Positions 36,679 to 45,865 of a stretch of 64,000 nt of DNA are shown here, piece after piece. A program made the position numbers and the translations under genes. Each line of letters opens with the position of its first letter. The stretch's first letter is position 1. The DNA lies in assembly GCA_965205845.1 (NCBI GenBank), contig CBDBIG010000003.1:813622-877621 (forward strand), in the 5' to 3' direction. The notes below the pieces were generated by a model. It was not told where the DNA came from. It ran no database searches and saw only the letters and a list, made by a program, of their open reading frames with translations. Source of the stretch: CBDBIG01 sp965205845 [NCBI: bacterium] (lineage in GTDB: Bacteria > SAR324).

Positions 36679-36866
36679 CATGAAGGGTATGCGCGATGTG
36701 CAAAGCACGCCCCGAAGTGATTATCGCAGGGATAGAAAACAAGTGCAGAAAATGCGGGCATATTAGCCCGAGCGCCCCTGAGCGCCCCATAACAACACAA
36801 CCCGAGCACCCCCAGAGCGCCTCAAAGCGAGGCGCACAGAATGGGCAGGAAATGGATACAAGATGA
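36679..36866 (+). pseudogene. P2 Com-like zinc-finger remnant (mom translational activator)
   Basis: The start MKGMR at 36679 and the body CAMCKARPEVIIAGIENKCRKCGHI are in adjacent frames, separated by a single indel. The CxxC-x(n)-CxxC pattern and the size (about 60 residues) match phage Mu Com, which activates translation of mom. It overlaps the start of the mom remnant at 36841, as com and mom do in Mu. Confidence 0.7.
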
Positions 36867-37511
36867 GAAAGGGCAGATTGTAGGCTACGGAGAGCCTGAT
36901 TTTTTATGCGCACCTTATCCCCCGGGCGAAAGCAGCAGAGGTGATACGCAAGCACCACTACTCAGGCAAGGTAATGGCCAGCAGCAGCCCAAACTTTGGC
37001 GTGTGGATAGACGACAAAATGCTCGGCGTTTTGCAGTTTGGGCCCTTAGCCAACCCGCGCTGCTTTCAACACATCGTGGCGAGTAGCACCTTTGAAAACT
37101 GCCGCGAGTTAAACCGAATGTGGCTTGACGACCGCGCCCCGCGCAACAGCGAGAGCCGCGCCATTAGCCTGTGTATTCGTCTAATGAAGCGCCTCCGCCC
37201 GCAACTACAAGTGGGTGCAGTCTTTTGCCGATCAGCGCTGCGGGCGCTGGGGGGGTTGTCTATCAAGCAGCAAACTTTCTTTATCTCGGTGAGCACACAA
37301 CGATTTTCTATGAGATTAACGGCGAGGTTTTTCACTCAAAGTCTCTCACCATCAAGGGGCATAAGGGCTCGAGGCTCTTAAAGCAGGGGTATGTTGTCAA
37401 AAAACAGCACCGCTTGCGGCAGTTTAGATACCTGTATCGGTGGATAGGCGCATCATCCCCCACATCTGCTTTCCCATCTTGCCCTATCCCAAACCAGAAG
37501 TCGGCCACTAA
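36841..37511 (+). pseudogene. P2 Mom-like DNA-modification protein remnant
   Basis: Joined across frames, the sequence gives VIRKHHYSGKVMASSS, FGVWIDDKMLGVLQFGP, ELNRMWLDDRAPRNSESRA, WVQSFADQRCGRWG, VVYQAANFLYLG and a terminal LPYPKPEVGH. This is the pattern of Mu Mom, which converts adenine to an N6-carbamoylmethyl form and protects phage DNA from restriction. At least three frameshifts are present, one in a G7 run at 37249-37255 where six Gs would restore the frame. Short Mom-tail relics also lie at the right ends of P3/P4 (near 54575-54620) and P5. Confidence 0.75.
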
Positions 37512-37739
37512 CCAGCCACAAAAACCAGTGGCAGCCCGTCTGCGCAGCAGTGGCACAGCAATCGCTGCCTTACCACACGCACTATTTCCGAGGTGCAAAG
37601 GGGGTATCGACGGTGAATTGGTGAACCTATTCCGGGTGCTTAAATTCCACAAGGAGGCGTTTTTGCAGGGCTTGGAGTGGGGGGTGGAGGTTTCTTGCAC
37701 ATGGACCCATAGCCCTTGCCTTGCCAACCCCAATACAAC

Positions 37740-38090
37740 ACTGGACTTTAGGCATAAATGACCGTGGGTCTTCTTTTGTTTAAATGCTTTAAAGCACTGC
37801 GATGCTTGGGCTGTGTGGCAGTGCTTGCCCATGGTTTTGAACGGCACTGGTATCGGCATAAGGGCTGGCGATGCTGTGATACTGGGTGCTTCCAAGGGCT
37901 GCCCATGGTTTTGAACGGCACTGGTATCGGCACAAGGGCAGACGATGCTGTGATACCAGGTGCTTCCAAGGGCTGCCAAGGCGGGCATCAAAGCCACCTC
38001 ACCCGTGCCCAGCATGCCCGTTCCAATTGCAACGCTTATCCCACTGGGCAGATATTCGTTTGTGCCAAGGCCCTCTGGGCGTCCCCATCT
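37740..38090 (-). pseudogene. P2 tail-sheath fragment
   Basis: The minus strand reads GLGTNEYLPSG, GTGMLGTGEVALMPALAALGS and YHSI, matching the sheath protein remnant of P3 (GTGTLGTGEVALTPSLAALGS near 53300). It is out of order and inverted relative to the other P2 genes, so it arrived by a separate rearrangement or insertion. Confidence 0.7.
37827..37985. repeat. 74-bp tandem duplication in the P2 sheath fragment
   Basis: A unit beginning GCCCATGGTTTTGAACGGCA occurs at 37827-37900 and again from 37901, with a few differences. It falls inside the inverted sheath fragment. Confidence 0.9.
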
Positions 38091-38162
38091 GGTGGAAAAA
38101 ACGGGGGGAAAGAGCGGCCGTTATTACGCCCCCATCCCGCGTGCGCCATCAAACGCAACAAC

Positions 38163-39776
38163 TTAGTTGGTGGGCTTTAATTCAAACTGGGCATCCCCAT
38201 CTGCCTTAATTTGAGCCACCAAATCTACTTCCCAATGAAGGTATTCTTGCATGGCTTCCTCAATGCGCTCATCGCGGTCGTAGGGACGCAAAAACACGTC
38301 TCGCACAAAAGAGGCTTGCTGCGTCATGCCATTTTCCATGGGACGACCCTCTGCTATCCAAGCGGCGGTTCCCCCTTTTAAAACGGATACCGTGGCACCC
38401 AAGGCAATCGCTTCAGGCGCGGCCAAGCGCGCAACATCCCCATTGGGGCAGGTGAATACCAAATGCTTATTTTGGGGTAGGTGCCTGATAGCCTGAAGTA
38501 AATCGGAGCGCACACAAAACCACGCCCCCGGAATATGCGCATCTTTGTATGCAAGGCTGCTGGCGAAATCAACCACCACTGCCTCCTTTTTTTTGCACAA
38601 CAGCGCGGTGTCAGCCGTGGACAGTACGTGAGTATTAAAGGCATCAAGCCCTGTTTCTAATGGGGGTGCTGTGCCACCTTCTTTTTGTGTATTGGGCAAC
38701 GGGTCTAACCCTTCCTCTAAGACGTACACATCTTTCCAGCCCATTTGGACTAGCCAGTGGGCGGTAAGGCGGGCACGCACCCTACTGTCATCCACCAACA
38801 CAACACGCGCATTCTTAACCCCTATATACCCATCGGTGGCTTGTACAAGCTGCCCCCCAGGTGCATTGATGGAACCCTTGATGTGGGAGGTCGAAAATTC
38901 CTCGGGGGTGCGGACATCTAACAAAAACGTTGTACGCTGTTTGTTGTGCAGCCATTCCTGTGCGCGTTGCCATACAACGGTTTTGAGGTGATAATTGTCA
39001 GCAACCCGTTGCGCACAAATCTGAGCCTTTTTAAGGCCTGCTGCGGACGCTTGAGGTGCACGGCGTGTCATGCCATGCTCGAGGCGTAAACCCGAGAGGT
39101 GCCAACCCATTGTGCCATTTTGTAAGGCAAACACACGGTTAGGAATACCGGCATTAATCAATGATTGCGCACCAAGAATGCTGCGCGTGCGCCCAGCACA
39201 ATTCACCACCACAGCGGTCTCGGGGGAGGGTGCCATATCGTGCACACGCAATACCAACTCTGCTCCAGGAGTATTCACCGCCTCTGGGATGCTCATCGTA
39301 ATGTATTCGCTGTAAGGGCGGCTGTCGAGCACAAGCACATTTTCACCCTTTTTTTGCATGGCACTTAGTTCTTCGGCAGAAAGGTTGGGAGTGCTGTATG
39401 CATGTTCGACAAACTCACCAAAGGCCTTGCTAACCGTGTGCATGCCACTATACACATGAAAGCCAGCGTCTTTCCAAGCAGCCATGCCTTTTTCTAAAAC
39501 ACATACCCGACCATAGCCCATGGCTTTTAATTTGGCTGCAGCCCGAAATGCAAAACCCTGCACTTCCCCTTGCGCATCACAGCAAACCAGCAACACGTCT
39601 TTACGCGGCACCAGGGTAGGGACACACAATTCCAGTCGACTTAAGGGTGTATTGATCGCAAACAACAGATGTTCTTGACCGTAGTCACCTTGTTCGCGCA
39701 CATCGAGCAAAGCCAGTTCTCTCGTACCGTGCAAATGTTGTTTTAATTCTTGCGGACTTACGGTTTGCATAACCAT
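38163..39776 (-). CDS. Four-domain rhodanese
   Basis: Four rhodanese domains of about 110-130 residues follow one another in 537 residues. The cysteines at the expected active-site loops are VCCDAQGEV in domain 1, NCAGRTRS in domain 2 and TCPNGDVA in domain 4. Domain 3 has VDDSRVRA, with Asp in place of Cys, and is probably inactive. Rhodaneses move sulfane sulfur between thiols. The thiol dioxygenase gene lies 58 bases upstream on the same strand, which suggests a shared role in organosulfur breakdown. The start could be ATG 39776 or 39770. Confidence 0.9.
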   Translation of the reverse strand: MVMQTVSPQELKQHLHGTRELALLDVREQGDYGQEHLLFAINTPLSRLELCVPTLVPRKDVLLVCCDAQGEVQGFAFRAAAKLKAMGYGRVCVLEKGMAAWKDAGFHVYSGMHTVSKAFGEFVEHAYSTPNLSAEELSAMQKKGENVLVLDSRPYSEYITMSIPEAVNTPGAELVLRVHDMAPSPETAVVVNCAGRTRSILGAQSLINAGIPNRVFALQNGTMGWHLSGLRLEHGMTRRAPQASAAGLKKAQICAQRVADNYHLKTVVWQRAQEWLHNKQRTTFLLDVRTPEEFSTSHIKGSINAPGGQLVQATDGYIGVKNARVVLVDDSRVRARLTAHWLVQMGWKDVYVLEEGLDPLPNTQKEGGTAPPLETGLDAFNTHVLSTADTALLCKKKEAVVVDFASSLAYKDAHIPGAWFCVRSDLLQAIRHLPQNKHLVFTCPNGDVARLAAPEAIALGATVSVLKGGTAAWIAEGRPMENGMTQQASFVRDVFLRPYDRDERIEEAMQEYLHWEVDLVAQIKADGDAQFELKPTN

Positions 39777-39834
39777 GGCGTCATTCGTTTTTAAATTGAT
39801 GCTAAGGGGAAATGGTTACGAACACAGGGGGTAG

Positions 39835-40461
39835 TCACAATGTGAGACGCGCATCAATAACATTGGGTGTTGCTGCAAAAATTTTGTAACTGCCATCTTC
39901 CAGGTTAAAATTAAGGCGTTTATCCAATTGGGTCAAGGCAAGACCATACAGGTGCAGGTGCCAATTGGGGGTTTCGCCTGAGGTTTCGATGTGATGAATA
40001 TCTTCTGGCATCATACACACACCCTCGCCGGGTTTCACCGCTTGTTCGCCAATGCGCCGTAAAACGGCCTTGCCTGGCACACCACCGTCATCGGCACGCT
40101 CATAGAAGTAATTTTGTTCGATCCCCTCAACCCCCACAATCACAGCCCAAGTGGTGTGGTTATGCGGGGGCACTTTTTTGCCAGGCGAACCCACGGACAG
40201 GTACAGGGCAAACCGCTTGTCTTCGTCTTCAGACAACAGGTAGACCGAATCACGCCCGTCCTCTCCCCTTTTTTGGGGGAATTCATCAGGCGAGAACCAC
40301 TCCTTCTTTACTGCTAACTTCACCATGGCGTCGCAAATTTCCTCGAGGGTTTGCGGGCACAAAGCCGTGCTCTTTTCCAAAGCGCGTACCCGTTGTAAAA
40401 ACGCGACAACGGCGGATTTACGTTCTTGTTGCTGGGGTGTCATCAAGGCCGTTTGTTGCAT
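39835..40461 (-). CDS. Cysteine-dioxygenase-type thiol dioxygenase
   Basis: The cupin iron ligands are visible as H-x-H in PPHNHTTWAV and a third His in the DIHHIET or WHLHLYG region. The family includes cysteine, 3-mercaptopropionate and mercaptosuccinate dioxygenases, which oxidise a thiol to a sulfinate with Fe(II) and O2. Length is 208 residues from the ATG at 40461, preceded by AGGAGA at good spacing; a longer frame adds 11 codons without support. The substrate cannot be read from the sequence, but the neighbouring rhodanese suggests sulfur mobilisation downstream of it. Confidence 0.85.
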   Translation of the reverse strand: MQQTALMTPQQQERKSAVVAFLQRVRALEKSTALCPQTLEEICDAMVKLAVKKEWFSPDEFPQKRGEDGRDSVYLLSEDEDKRFALYLSVGSPGKKVPPHNHTTWAVIVGVEGIEQNYFYERADDGGVPGKAVLRRIGEQAVKPGEGVCMMPEDIHHIETSGETPNWHLHLYGLALTQLDKRLNFNLEDGSYKIFAATPNVIDARLTL

Positions 40462-40494
40462 GGGTTTTCTCCTGATGTAAGGTGTTGGTAACAA

Positions 40495-42306
40495 CTAGTA
40501 GGCAAACCGCAGGATATGCGCCTGCATGGGTTCTTCGAGTAAATCCTTTCCGTAGGTTCTGGTTTCTATTTTGGGAGGATACCCCAATTGGGTAAACAAA
40601 TTTTTAAAGGTGGTAACATGGGTGTTATCGACGGTGAACAAAACCACCACACCTTTTTCTTCGATCACCTGGCGCAACCTCGCTTTCGGGGGTATCTCAA
40701 ACTTCCTGTTACGACTGAAAAGATCCGTGAGCACTGACCCATTAAACGCAGCAGATAGTGTGCTCATTCGACCGATAATGTATTGGCCCAGCCTATGCCC
40801 GGTATTTTTAAAAAAAAGCCAACCCTCTCGTCTGGGAGAACGAACAGGGTACCAGCTATACACCTTATACATGCTGTTTCTTTCATCCGGGACCAAGGCA
40901 ATGCGCCCCTTTAAATCTACCGTAATTTGCTGAATGAGTTGGTTGGTGAGGTAACGGGTTGTGGATTTATAATGCCAAAAACTGTAATTGGTTTTCATGC
41001 TAAAATACCCCACGAAAATGATGGCAATAAGCACAGGGATATATTTTTTGAGATTAAATTTGGCACTTAAGATCACAATCAAGAGCAAGAAAATAATGAT
41101 AAGTTTGTAGAATAGTTTACTGTTGCCTGTATTATAAAAAGAACCTCCAATAAACAAAAGCGCACCCATCGAGAGGAGTACCATGCTGTTGGAGTTCTTT
41201 GTATCGACCTCGGGTGCTACCTTGTGTAAAACCCATGCCAGCATCAAGACGATCGGTATATATAAAAATTGAGCCTGCCACATCTGGTGCGCCATTACAC
41301 AACCCGCATAGTAAATATCGTAGGTTGCGTAAATCAAAAAGAAGAGCACGATGTAGAGGTATTGCGTACTAAAAAACAAGGTGGTTTTGTCTTCCCCACC
41401 CTTGCGACGCAACCGGGAGACGACAAAAAACATGGCTATGCCGAACAAAACGAGCATCGTGTTGCGCAATGCATGCCACCTTGGCAAAAAGATCCATATC
41501 CCTACCCCATCGTACAAGCTAGCACACCAGCTTCCAAGGATTTGATTCGCTTGCCCTACGCCAATTAATTTCAGAAAGTCGAAAAAATTACGCCCCGCGG
41601 ACAAACTCAACAGACCCGTGAGTAAAACGGCGAGCAGTCCACCAACACACCCTAAAATCAGTACCTGCCAAAGTGGAAAGATGGTTTTTCCACGTCGGTA
41701 AAGAAAATAAACCAAACCCAGGGCAACGGGCATAAAAAACAGATGCACTTGGTCTGTGCCCAGCAGCACCCCCCAGGAAAACCCAGCCAATACCAGCCAA
41801 GCACGCTTTTGCTTATGCATTAGAGCGAAAGCCGTCAGCCATAAAGCCAAAGCGCAGAGGGCTGACCCAGGGAGTGAGTGGTACGTAATCCCACCCCCAG
41901 CGAAACCGTGTATAGGGCTAAAAAAAACCAAGGCCACGCAACCCAAAAACGCTGCGACGGGTTTTAGTAACATGCGCAAAAAGGCATGCATACACAAAAC
42001 CAATATTGTAAAGAGTGTAAGAGTCGCCACTGCTTGACCATAAACCGGGCCAAAGCCTTTGTACAAGGCATACATAAAACTGTAGAAAATCGATCTTCCC
42101 GTTTTATACTGGGTTTGGTACACATCCGGATTACTCCACTCTTGAATCATCCCTTGCGCTAACCATACATCGACCCCAGAATTGTCAATAAACAGCCAAG
42201 AAGTACCGACGAGTGCCATCGCAAAAGGGAGTAAGAGCAAAACCCCGTAATACAGGCGCGTTTCCATCTGGGGTGTGATAGTATATTTCAAATTCAGCGC
42301 TTTCAT
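40495..42306 (-). CDS. Polytopic membrane protein, GT-C glycosyltransferase-like
   Basis: This 603-residue protein has about a dozen predicted membrane helices and a soluble C-terminal domain of about 150 residues. The first periplasmic loop has an acidic pair (DNSGVDVW) where GT-C enzymes place the catalytic Asp, and the overall layout resembles the dolichyl/undecaprenyl-phosphate sugar transferases, but I see no specific family signature. The ATG at 42306 is preferred over a TTG nine codons upstream. It is in the same direction as the genes on both sides, with gaps of only 33 and 51 bases, so an operon is likely. Confidence 0.65.
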   Translation of the reverse strand: MKALNLKYTITPQMETRLYYGVLLLLPFAMALVGTSWLFIDNSGVDVWLAQGMIQEWSNPDVYQTQYKTGRSIFYSFMYALYKGFGPVYGQAVATLTLFTILVLCMHAFLRMLLKPVAAFLGCVALVFFSPIHGFAGGGITYHSLPGSALCALALWLTAFALMHKQKRAWLVLAGFSWGVLLGTDQVHLFFMPVALGLVYFLYRRGKTIFPLWQVLILGCVGGLLAVLLTGLLSLSAGRNFFDFLKLIGVGQANQILGSWCASLYDGVGIWIFLPRWHALRNTMLVLFGIAMFFVVSRLRRKGGEDKTTLFFSTQYLYIVLFFLIYATYDIYYAGCVMAHQMWQAQFLYIPIVLMLAWVLHKVAPEVDTKNSNSMVLLSMGALLFIGGSFYNTGNSKLFYKLIIIFLLLIVILSAKFNLKKYIPVLIAIIFVGYFSMKTNYSFWHYKSTTRYLTNQLIQQITVDLKGRIALVPDERNSMYKVYSWYPVRSPRREGWLFFKNTGHRLGQYIIGRMSTLSAAFNGSVLTDLFSRNRKFEIPPKARLRQVIEEKGVVVLFTVDNTHVTTFKNLFTQLGYPPKIETRTYGKDLLEEPMQAHILRFAY

Positions 42307-42357
42307 TGCATGATTCCCTTTGCTTTTGGTCAAATTATGTTTACAATCCGCGGGTTT

Positions 42358-43065
42358 TTAGTGCATATGTTCGGCATCGCCCATGGCTTTTTGGAGGTCA
42401 GCAAAGCTAAAGCCCTGTTTTTGGCAGGCATCTAAAATCACCTTTTCTTTACGCCCCAACCGCTCACATATGCCAGGCAAACGCTCCACAGCACAAGCAG
42501 GCACCACCACAGCCCCATGGCGATCTGCATGTAAAATGTCACCATCGCACACCGTCATCCCGTGAATGTTCACCTCACTGGCGTGGCCTTGGGTGTGCAC
42601 CCAAGCATGGGCTGGGCCCACGCTACCTGCGAGCAGTTGAAAATCGGATGCCACCATGTCTAAATCGCGAATAGAGCCATTGGTTACCACGCCTAAGCAC
42701 CCCAATGCTTTGTGGATATTGGTATTCACCTCACCCCAAAAAGCACCAAAGCCTGGCTGGGAATCGAGGTCCTGGATTACAGAAATCTTTGGCATATCTC
42801 CCTGGTTCACATACGCGTAGTAGGCTAGGCGTTGTTTTTTGGCAGCGGCGTCACCCAAGGGCGATGGCTGCATGGCGCGGATTTGTCCCGTTTTGGCATA
42901 ACCCACGATAGGTGACATTTGCGGAAAAGCACAAACCAGCGGCTTTACGGTAAACCCCTGTACACGCCAAACGGGGTCAATCACCTCTAATGCATTGCAA
43001 ATGGTTGGGGTGTCATAGGCTTTTAATGCGTTCAAACTTTGTTGGGAAAGTGCTTCTTGCGCCAT
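42358..43065 (-). CDS. RraA-like / HMG-CHA-type aldolase family protein
   Basis: The family signature LGVVTNGSIRDLD followed by HAWVHTQG and CDGDILHADRHGAVVVP is clear. Enzymes of this group split 4-hydroxy-4-methyl-2-oxoglutarate or related 2-oxo acids, while RraA itself is an RNase E inhibitor of the same fold; the Arg-Asp pair in SIRDLD favours the aldolase type. Length is 235 residues from the ATG at 43065, with a strong GGAGG. It starts a likely minus-strand operon through the membrane protein, thiol dioxygenase and rhodanese, and is divergent from a CoA-transferase gene. Confidence 0.82.
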   Translation of the reverse strand: MAQEALSQQSLNALKAYDTPTICNALEVIDPVWRVQGFTVKPLVCAFPQMSPIVGYAKTGQIRAMQPSPLGDAAAKKQRLAYYAYVNQGDMPKISVIQDLDSQPGFGAFWGEVNTNIHKALGCLGVVTNGSIRDLDMVASDFQLLAGSVGPAHAWVHTQGHASEVNIHGMTVCDGDILHADRHGAVVVPACAVERLPGICERLGRKEKVILDACQKQGFSFADLQKAMGDAEHMH

Positions 43066-43351
43066 AAAATCCTCCACGTCACGTCTTGATATAAAATCTA
43101 TTGAATAAGATTAGGTTTGCTTTGTACCCAAAACATGGCCTTGGGACCACACTTGCGCATCGACATGCGAACGCGAATGTGAATGTGAATGCTAGTACAT
43201 TGTTACGCCACTTGTGAATAGGGTTTGTTTTGACCTTGATTGGCACAGCATGTTAGGGGAGGGGAGACGTTTACTTTGCTGTGTTGGCCCGCCAAGCCAC
43301 ACTTTACGGCTTTCAAAACCCTTTGCGCGGTGTCATAAATAATCCCTGTTA

Positions 43352-43367
43352 GCATCGCTATCGATGC
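43352..43367. promoter_or_regulatory. Palindrome GCATCG-N4-CGATGC in the divergent intergenic region
   Basis: A perfect 6+4+6 inverted repeat lies 41 bases before the CaiB-like start, in the 342-bp gap between divergent operons. It could be an operator or a stem in the leader. There is no other gene in this gap. Confidence 0.4.
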
Positions 43368-43407
43368 ATTACTTTTCTTACGACCCATCACGTTTTTATC
43401 AATACCT

Positions 43408-44634
43408 ATGCCTTCTCCTTCGACCCCCCTCGCGCCTTTGGCTGGCGTTCGCGTGCTTGATGTTGCCACTGTGGTGGCAGCACCTTTTGCAACCTCTTGC
43501 CTTGCTGAATTTGGTGCCGATGTGATTAAAATTGAAAAACCAGGCCAACCAGATGTTTTACGCTCCTTAGGCACCCCTGCAAAAGAAGCAAAAGGCGAAA
43601 CCTATTGGTGGCTTAGCGATGCGCGTAACAAAAGGTGTATCACCCTAAACCTAAGCGATTCCCGTGGCGCAGCCATCTTCAAAAAAATGGTGCCCAAAGC
43701 CGATGTGGTGGCTGAGAATTTTCGTCCAGGGACTATGGAGCGCTGGGGAATTGGCTGGGAGGATTTAAACGCGTTGCATGCGGGTTTGGTGATGCTGCGC
43801 GTTTCGGCTTATGGCCAAAGTGGCCCCAAAAAAAACGAGCCGGGTTTTGCTCGAATTGCCCAAGCGTATTGTGGGCTCACTTTTTTAACAGGTCTGCCCG
43901 ATTCTCCACCCCTCAGTCCCGGAAGTAACACCCTGTGCGACTACCTCACTGGGTTATATGGCGCGTTTGGCATCATGTTAGCCCTGCGCAGCAAAGACCA
44001 AACGGGAAAAGGACAATATATCGATTTGAGTTTGTACGAGGGGATGTTTCGTTTTTTGGATGAGTTAGCCCCGAGCTATGACCAAACGGGTCATGTCCGC
44101 ATGCGGATGGGAGGCGATGTTCCCCACAGTGTGCCCCATAATCACTATGCCACCCAAGATGGCAAATGGATTGCGATTGCCTGCACAAATGATAGAATGT
44201 TTGCCCGCTTAGCCCAAGCGATGGGCATGCCAGAGATGGCATCAAAGAAAGCATGGGGTCTTAAAAAGGCGCGCATTGCCGATTGGCACGCCGTGAACAA
44301 CACGGTAATCCGCTGGACACAGAGCCACACGCTCGAAAGTGCACTGCGACAGCTTACCAAGTATGAGGTGCCTTGCGGGCCCATCAATTCGATTGCCGAT
44401 GCCTTTGCAGACCCTCATTTTCAAGCACGGCAAAGTTTTATGCGCTTTCCCGATTCTCGCTTTGGCAAAGCGGGTTTGGCCATTCCTAATGTGGTGGCGA
44501 GGCTCTCTGAAACGCCCGGCAAAATTAAGCACCTAGGACGTGGCCATGGGGAGGACAACGCCCAAGTGTTTATGGACGAACTTGGGATGCGTGCGGAAGA
44601 TTTTTTGATCCTCAAAAAAGAGCGGGTCGTGTAA
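43408..44634 (+). CDS. CaiB/BaiF family (class III) CoA-transferase
   Basis: The N-terminal pattern (LAGVRVLDVATVVAAPF, LAEFGADVIKIEKP), the NKRCITLNL strand, RVSAYGQSGP and the catalytic Asp, D178 in LCDYLTGLYGA, identify a class III CoA-transferase of 408 residues. Such enzymes move CoA between carboxylic acids. The divergent RraA-like aldolase suggests a joint pathway for a branched 2-oxo/hydroxy dicarboxylate, as in citramalate or itaconate-type routes; that is inference. The ATG at 43408 has no evident Shine-Dalgarno. Confidence 0.9.
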   Translation: MPSPSTPLAPLAGVRVLDVATVVAAPFATSCLAEFGADVIKIEKPGQPDVLRSLGTPAKEAKGETYWWLSDARNKRCITLNLSDSRGAAIFKKMVPKADVVAENFRPGTMERWGIGWEDLNALHAGLVMLRVSAYGQSGPKKNEPGFARIAQAYCGLTFLTGLPDSPPLSPGSNTLCDYLTGLYGAFGIMLALRSKDQTGKGQYIDLSLYEGMFRFLDELAPSYDQTGHVRMRMGGDVPHSVPHNHYATQDGKWIAIACTNDRMFARLAQAMGMPEMASKKAWGLKKARIADWHAVNNTVIRWTQSHTLESALRQLTKYEVPCGPINSIADAFADPHFQARQSFMRFPDSRFGKAGLAIPNVVARLSETPGKIKHLGRGHGEDNAQVFMDELGMRAEDFLILKKERVV

Positions 44635-44682
44635 CCCGCAGGCCATGCACGCGGCATTCCACTCAAAATTGCGTTGGCTGGG

Positions 44683-45012
44683 CTATTGGCGATAAAAAAA
44701 CCGCTTCCAGCGGTACCGTTTCGTCATATTCACAACGGGTTGTGTTGGGTTAACAACCTGGCACGCCAGAGAAACCGCCGATTCTGTTCTCAGTAACACA
44801 TTGCACTTGGACAAGACGAGCATATCAATCAGCACCACCTCCCCCGATTGTATCATGCTTTGACCATGAACCGAGATGCCTTTTTCCTTCTTTTTATCAT
44901 GAAAATGCGCTGCAGCATGAACGGGGTTCCCGTCCGGTGATCGAAAAGCGTCAGCACACACTATTCGGTTAGAAAATCGCTTCTCTATCTCCGTCACAAA
45001 ATCTTGCTCGTC
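44683..45012 (-). pseudogene. C-terminal fragment of a fucosyltransferase-like protein, cut by prophage P3
   Basis: The minus strand reads DEQDFVTEIEKRFSNRIV, DAFRS, GISVHG and IDMLVLSKCNVLLRTESA, the pattern of the C-terminal nucleotide-sugar-binding part of NodZ/FUT8-like fucosyltransferases. The frame continues past the GTG at 44997 to about 45012, where the P3 left end begins. The rest of the gene is not found on the other side of P3 within the window. I regard it as a host gene truncated by phage insertion. Family assignment is tentative. Confidence 0.5.
44694..44714 (-). terminator. Rho-independent terminator
   Basis: On the minus strand, ACCGCT-GGA-AGCGGT forms a perfect 6-bp stem followed directly by seven Ts. 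It overlaps the last codons of the truncated fucosyltransferase-like gene, so it would terminate that transcript. Confidence 0.8.
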
Positions 45013-45245
45013 TGTGGCACCTGTGCCCGGACACTTGCTTTGCCACTGGTCAAAAAGAAATGGTTTTTTGTTGTTTTTTGTGGTTTTTCAACGGTTTACG
45101 GGAAGTGTGTTTGCGCCAAAAGGGTGGTGGCACGTGTCTCGCCTAAAAAACGGTGGCATGCGGGTTTGCGCGTTTTCGTTCACATGGCTTTACACTTCTC
45201 ACAAGGCCTTGTTCGAGGGAATTCGAAAGCGTTCGAAAGCGTTCG
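45013..45245. repeat. P3 left-end binding-site array
   Basis: Sites GGACACTTGCTTTGCCACTG (from 45029) and GTTCACATGGCTTTACACTT (about 45178-45197) match the motif found at the ends of P1 and P5. Short direct repeats CGAAAGCGTT follow near 45225. The layout, one site at the terminus and one 150 bases in, resembles the L1 and L2/L3 arrangement of Mu. Confidence 0.6.
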
Positions 45246-45458
45246 AACCCCCTAACATCAAGCCTTAGCGGGTTTTACACAAAAAATGCCCAGGGGGGTT
45301 TATGCCCCGCAAAAGGTCGGAGTTCGGCACTCTAACATGGAACTGAACATGGAACTCAATTTTTCGCCCTTTTCATGGATCAAGCCCTTGTTTTGAAAAG
45401 ACTTTTGCGTGATTGGCCTAGAGATAAAAAATAATCTACCATTGCCACTCCTTTTTTT

Positions 45459-45850
45459 TTAAACCGCCCTGGGTTGCACATAAATCACGGGCACAACCTG
45501 TTCTATTTCGTCGATGTTTTCTTTCAGGGTGTAGGGTTTTCGCTCCCCCGTTTTGGGGTCGGGGTCGTCCCATTTTTGGAGCACCAGCCAGGTTGCCCCC
45601 CCTTCTTTGCGCCTCCATTCTTTCACCAGTCCCAAACGGGCAAGGTTGTTCGGCTTTAGCACAAACACCACATCGCCCACCTGTGCCTCGCTTTTAGGCG
45701 CGCAAAAACAGATAAAGCCAGGCTCAATCCCCGCGTACACCAGGCCCTGCCCCGTGGCCATCACCGCAAAGTCTTCTGCGGGGTTCATGTCGGCGGGGCA
45801 GTTCGCTTTTACGCTTAAGGGCCTTTTTTGCTGCCAGCCCGCATTCGGCC
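45459..45850 (-). pseudogene. P3 C repressor C-terminal (S24/LexA-like) remnant
   Basis: The open part (MNPAEDFAVMATGQGLVYAGIEPG, then VGDVVFVLKPNN and TWLVLQKWDDPDP) is the S24-peptidase-like half of a phage repressor. Sequence beyond 45788, in another frame, carries a little more of it (WQQKRPLSVK) before it meets MuB near 45860. The DNA-binding half is absent. With P1 holding the N-terminal half, the two prophages together outline one ancestral repressor. Confidence 0.7.
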
Positions 45851-45865
45851 AAGCCGAGGAGGGTC

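Larger units (their letters stand above)
34270..38090 (+). mobile_element. P2: Mu-like prophage remnant (baseplate, collar, com, mom)
   Basis: Genes appear in the transposable-phage order gp47, gp48, tail collar, small fibre protein, com, mom on the plus strand, each broken or internally deleted, followed by a tail-sheath fragment on the minus strand. No end-binding sites of the type seen in P1, P3 and P5 were found, so the boundaries are only where phage similarity stops. At the left edge (34060-34340) the minus strand encodes an unrecognised fragment with a helical TSAEIQAYLKGRGLDLGKV segment. Confidence 0.75.
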
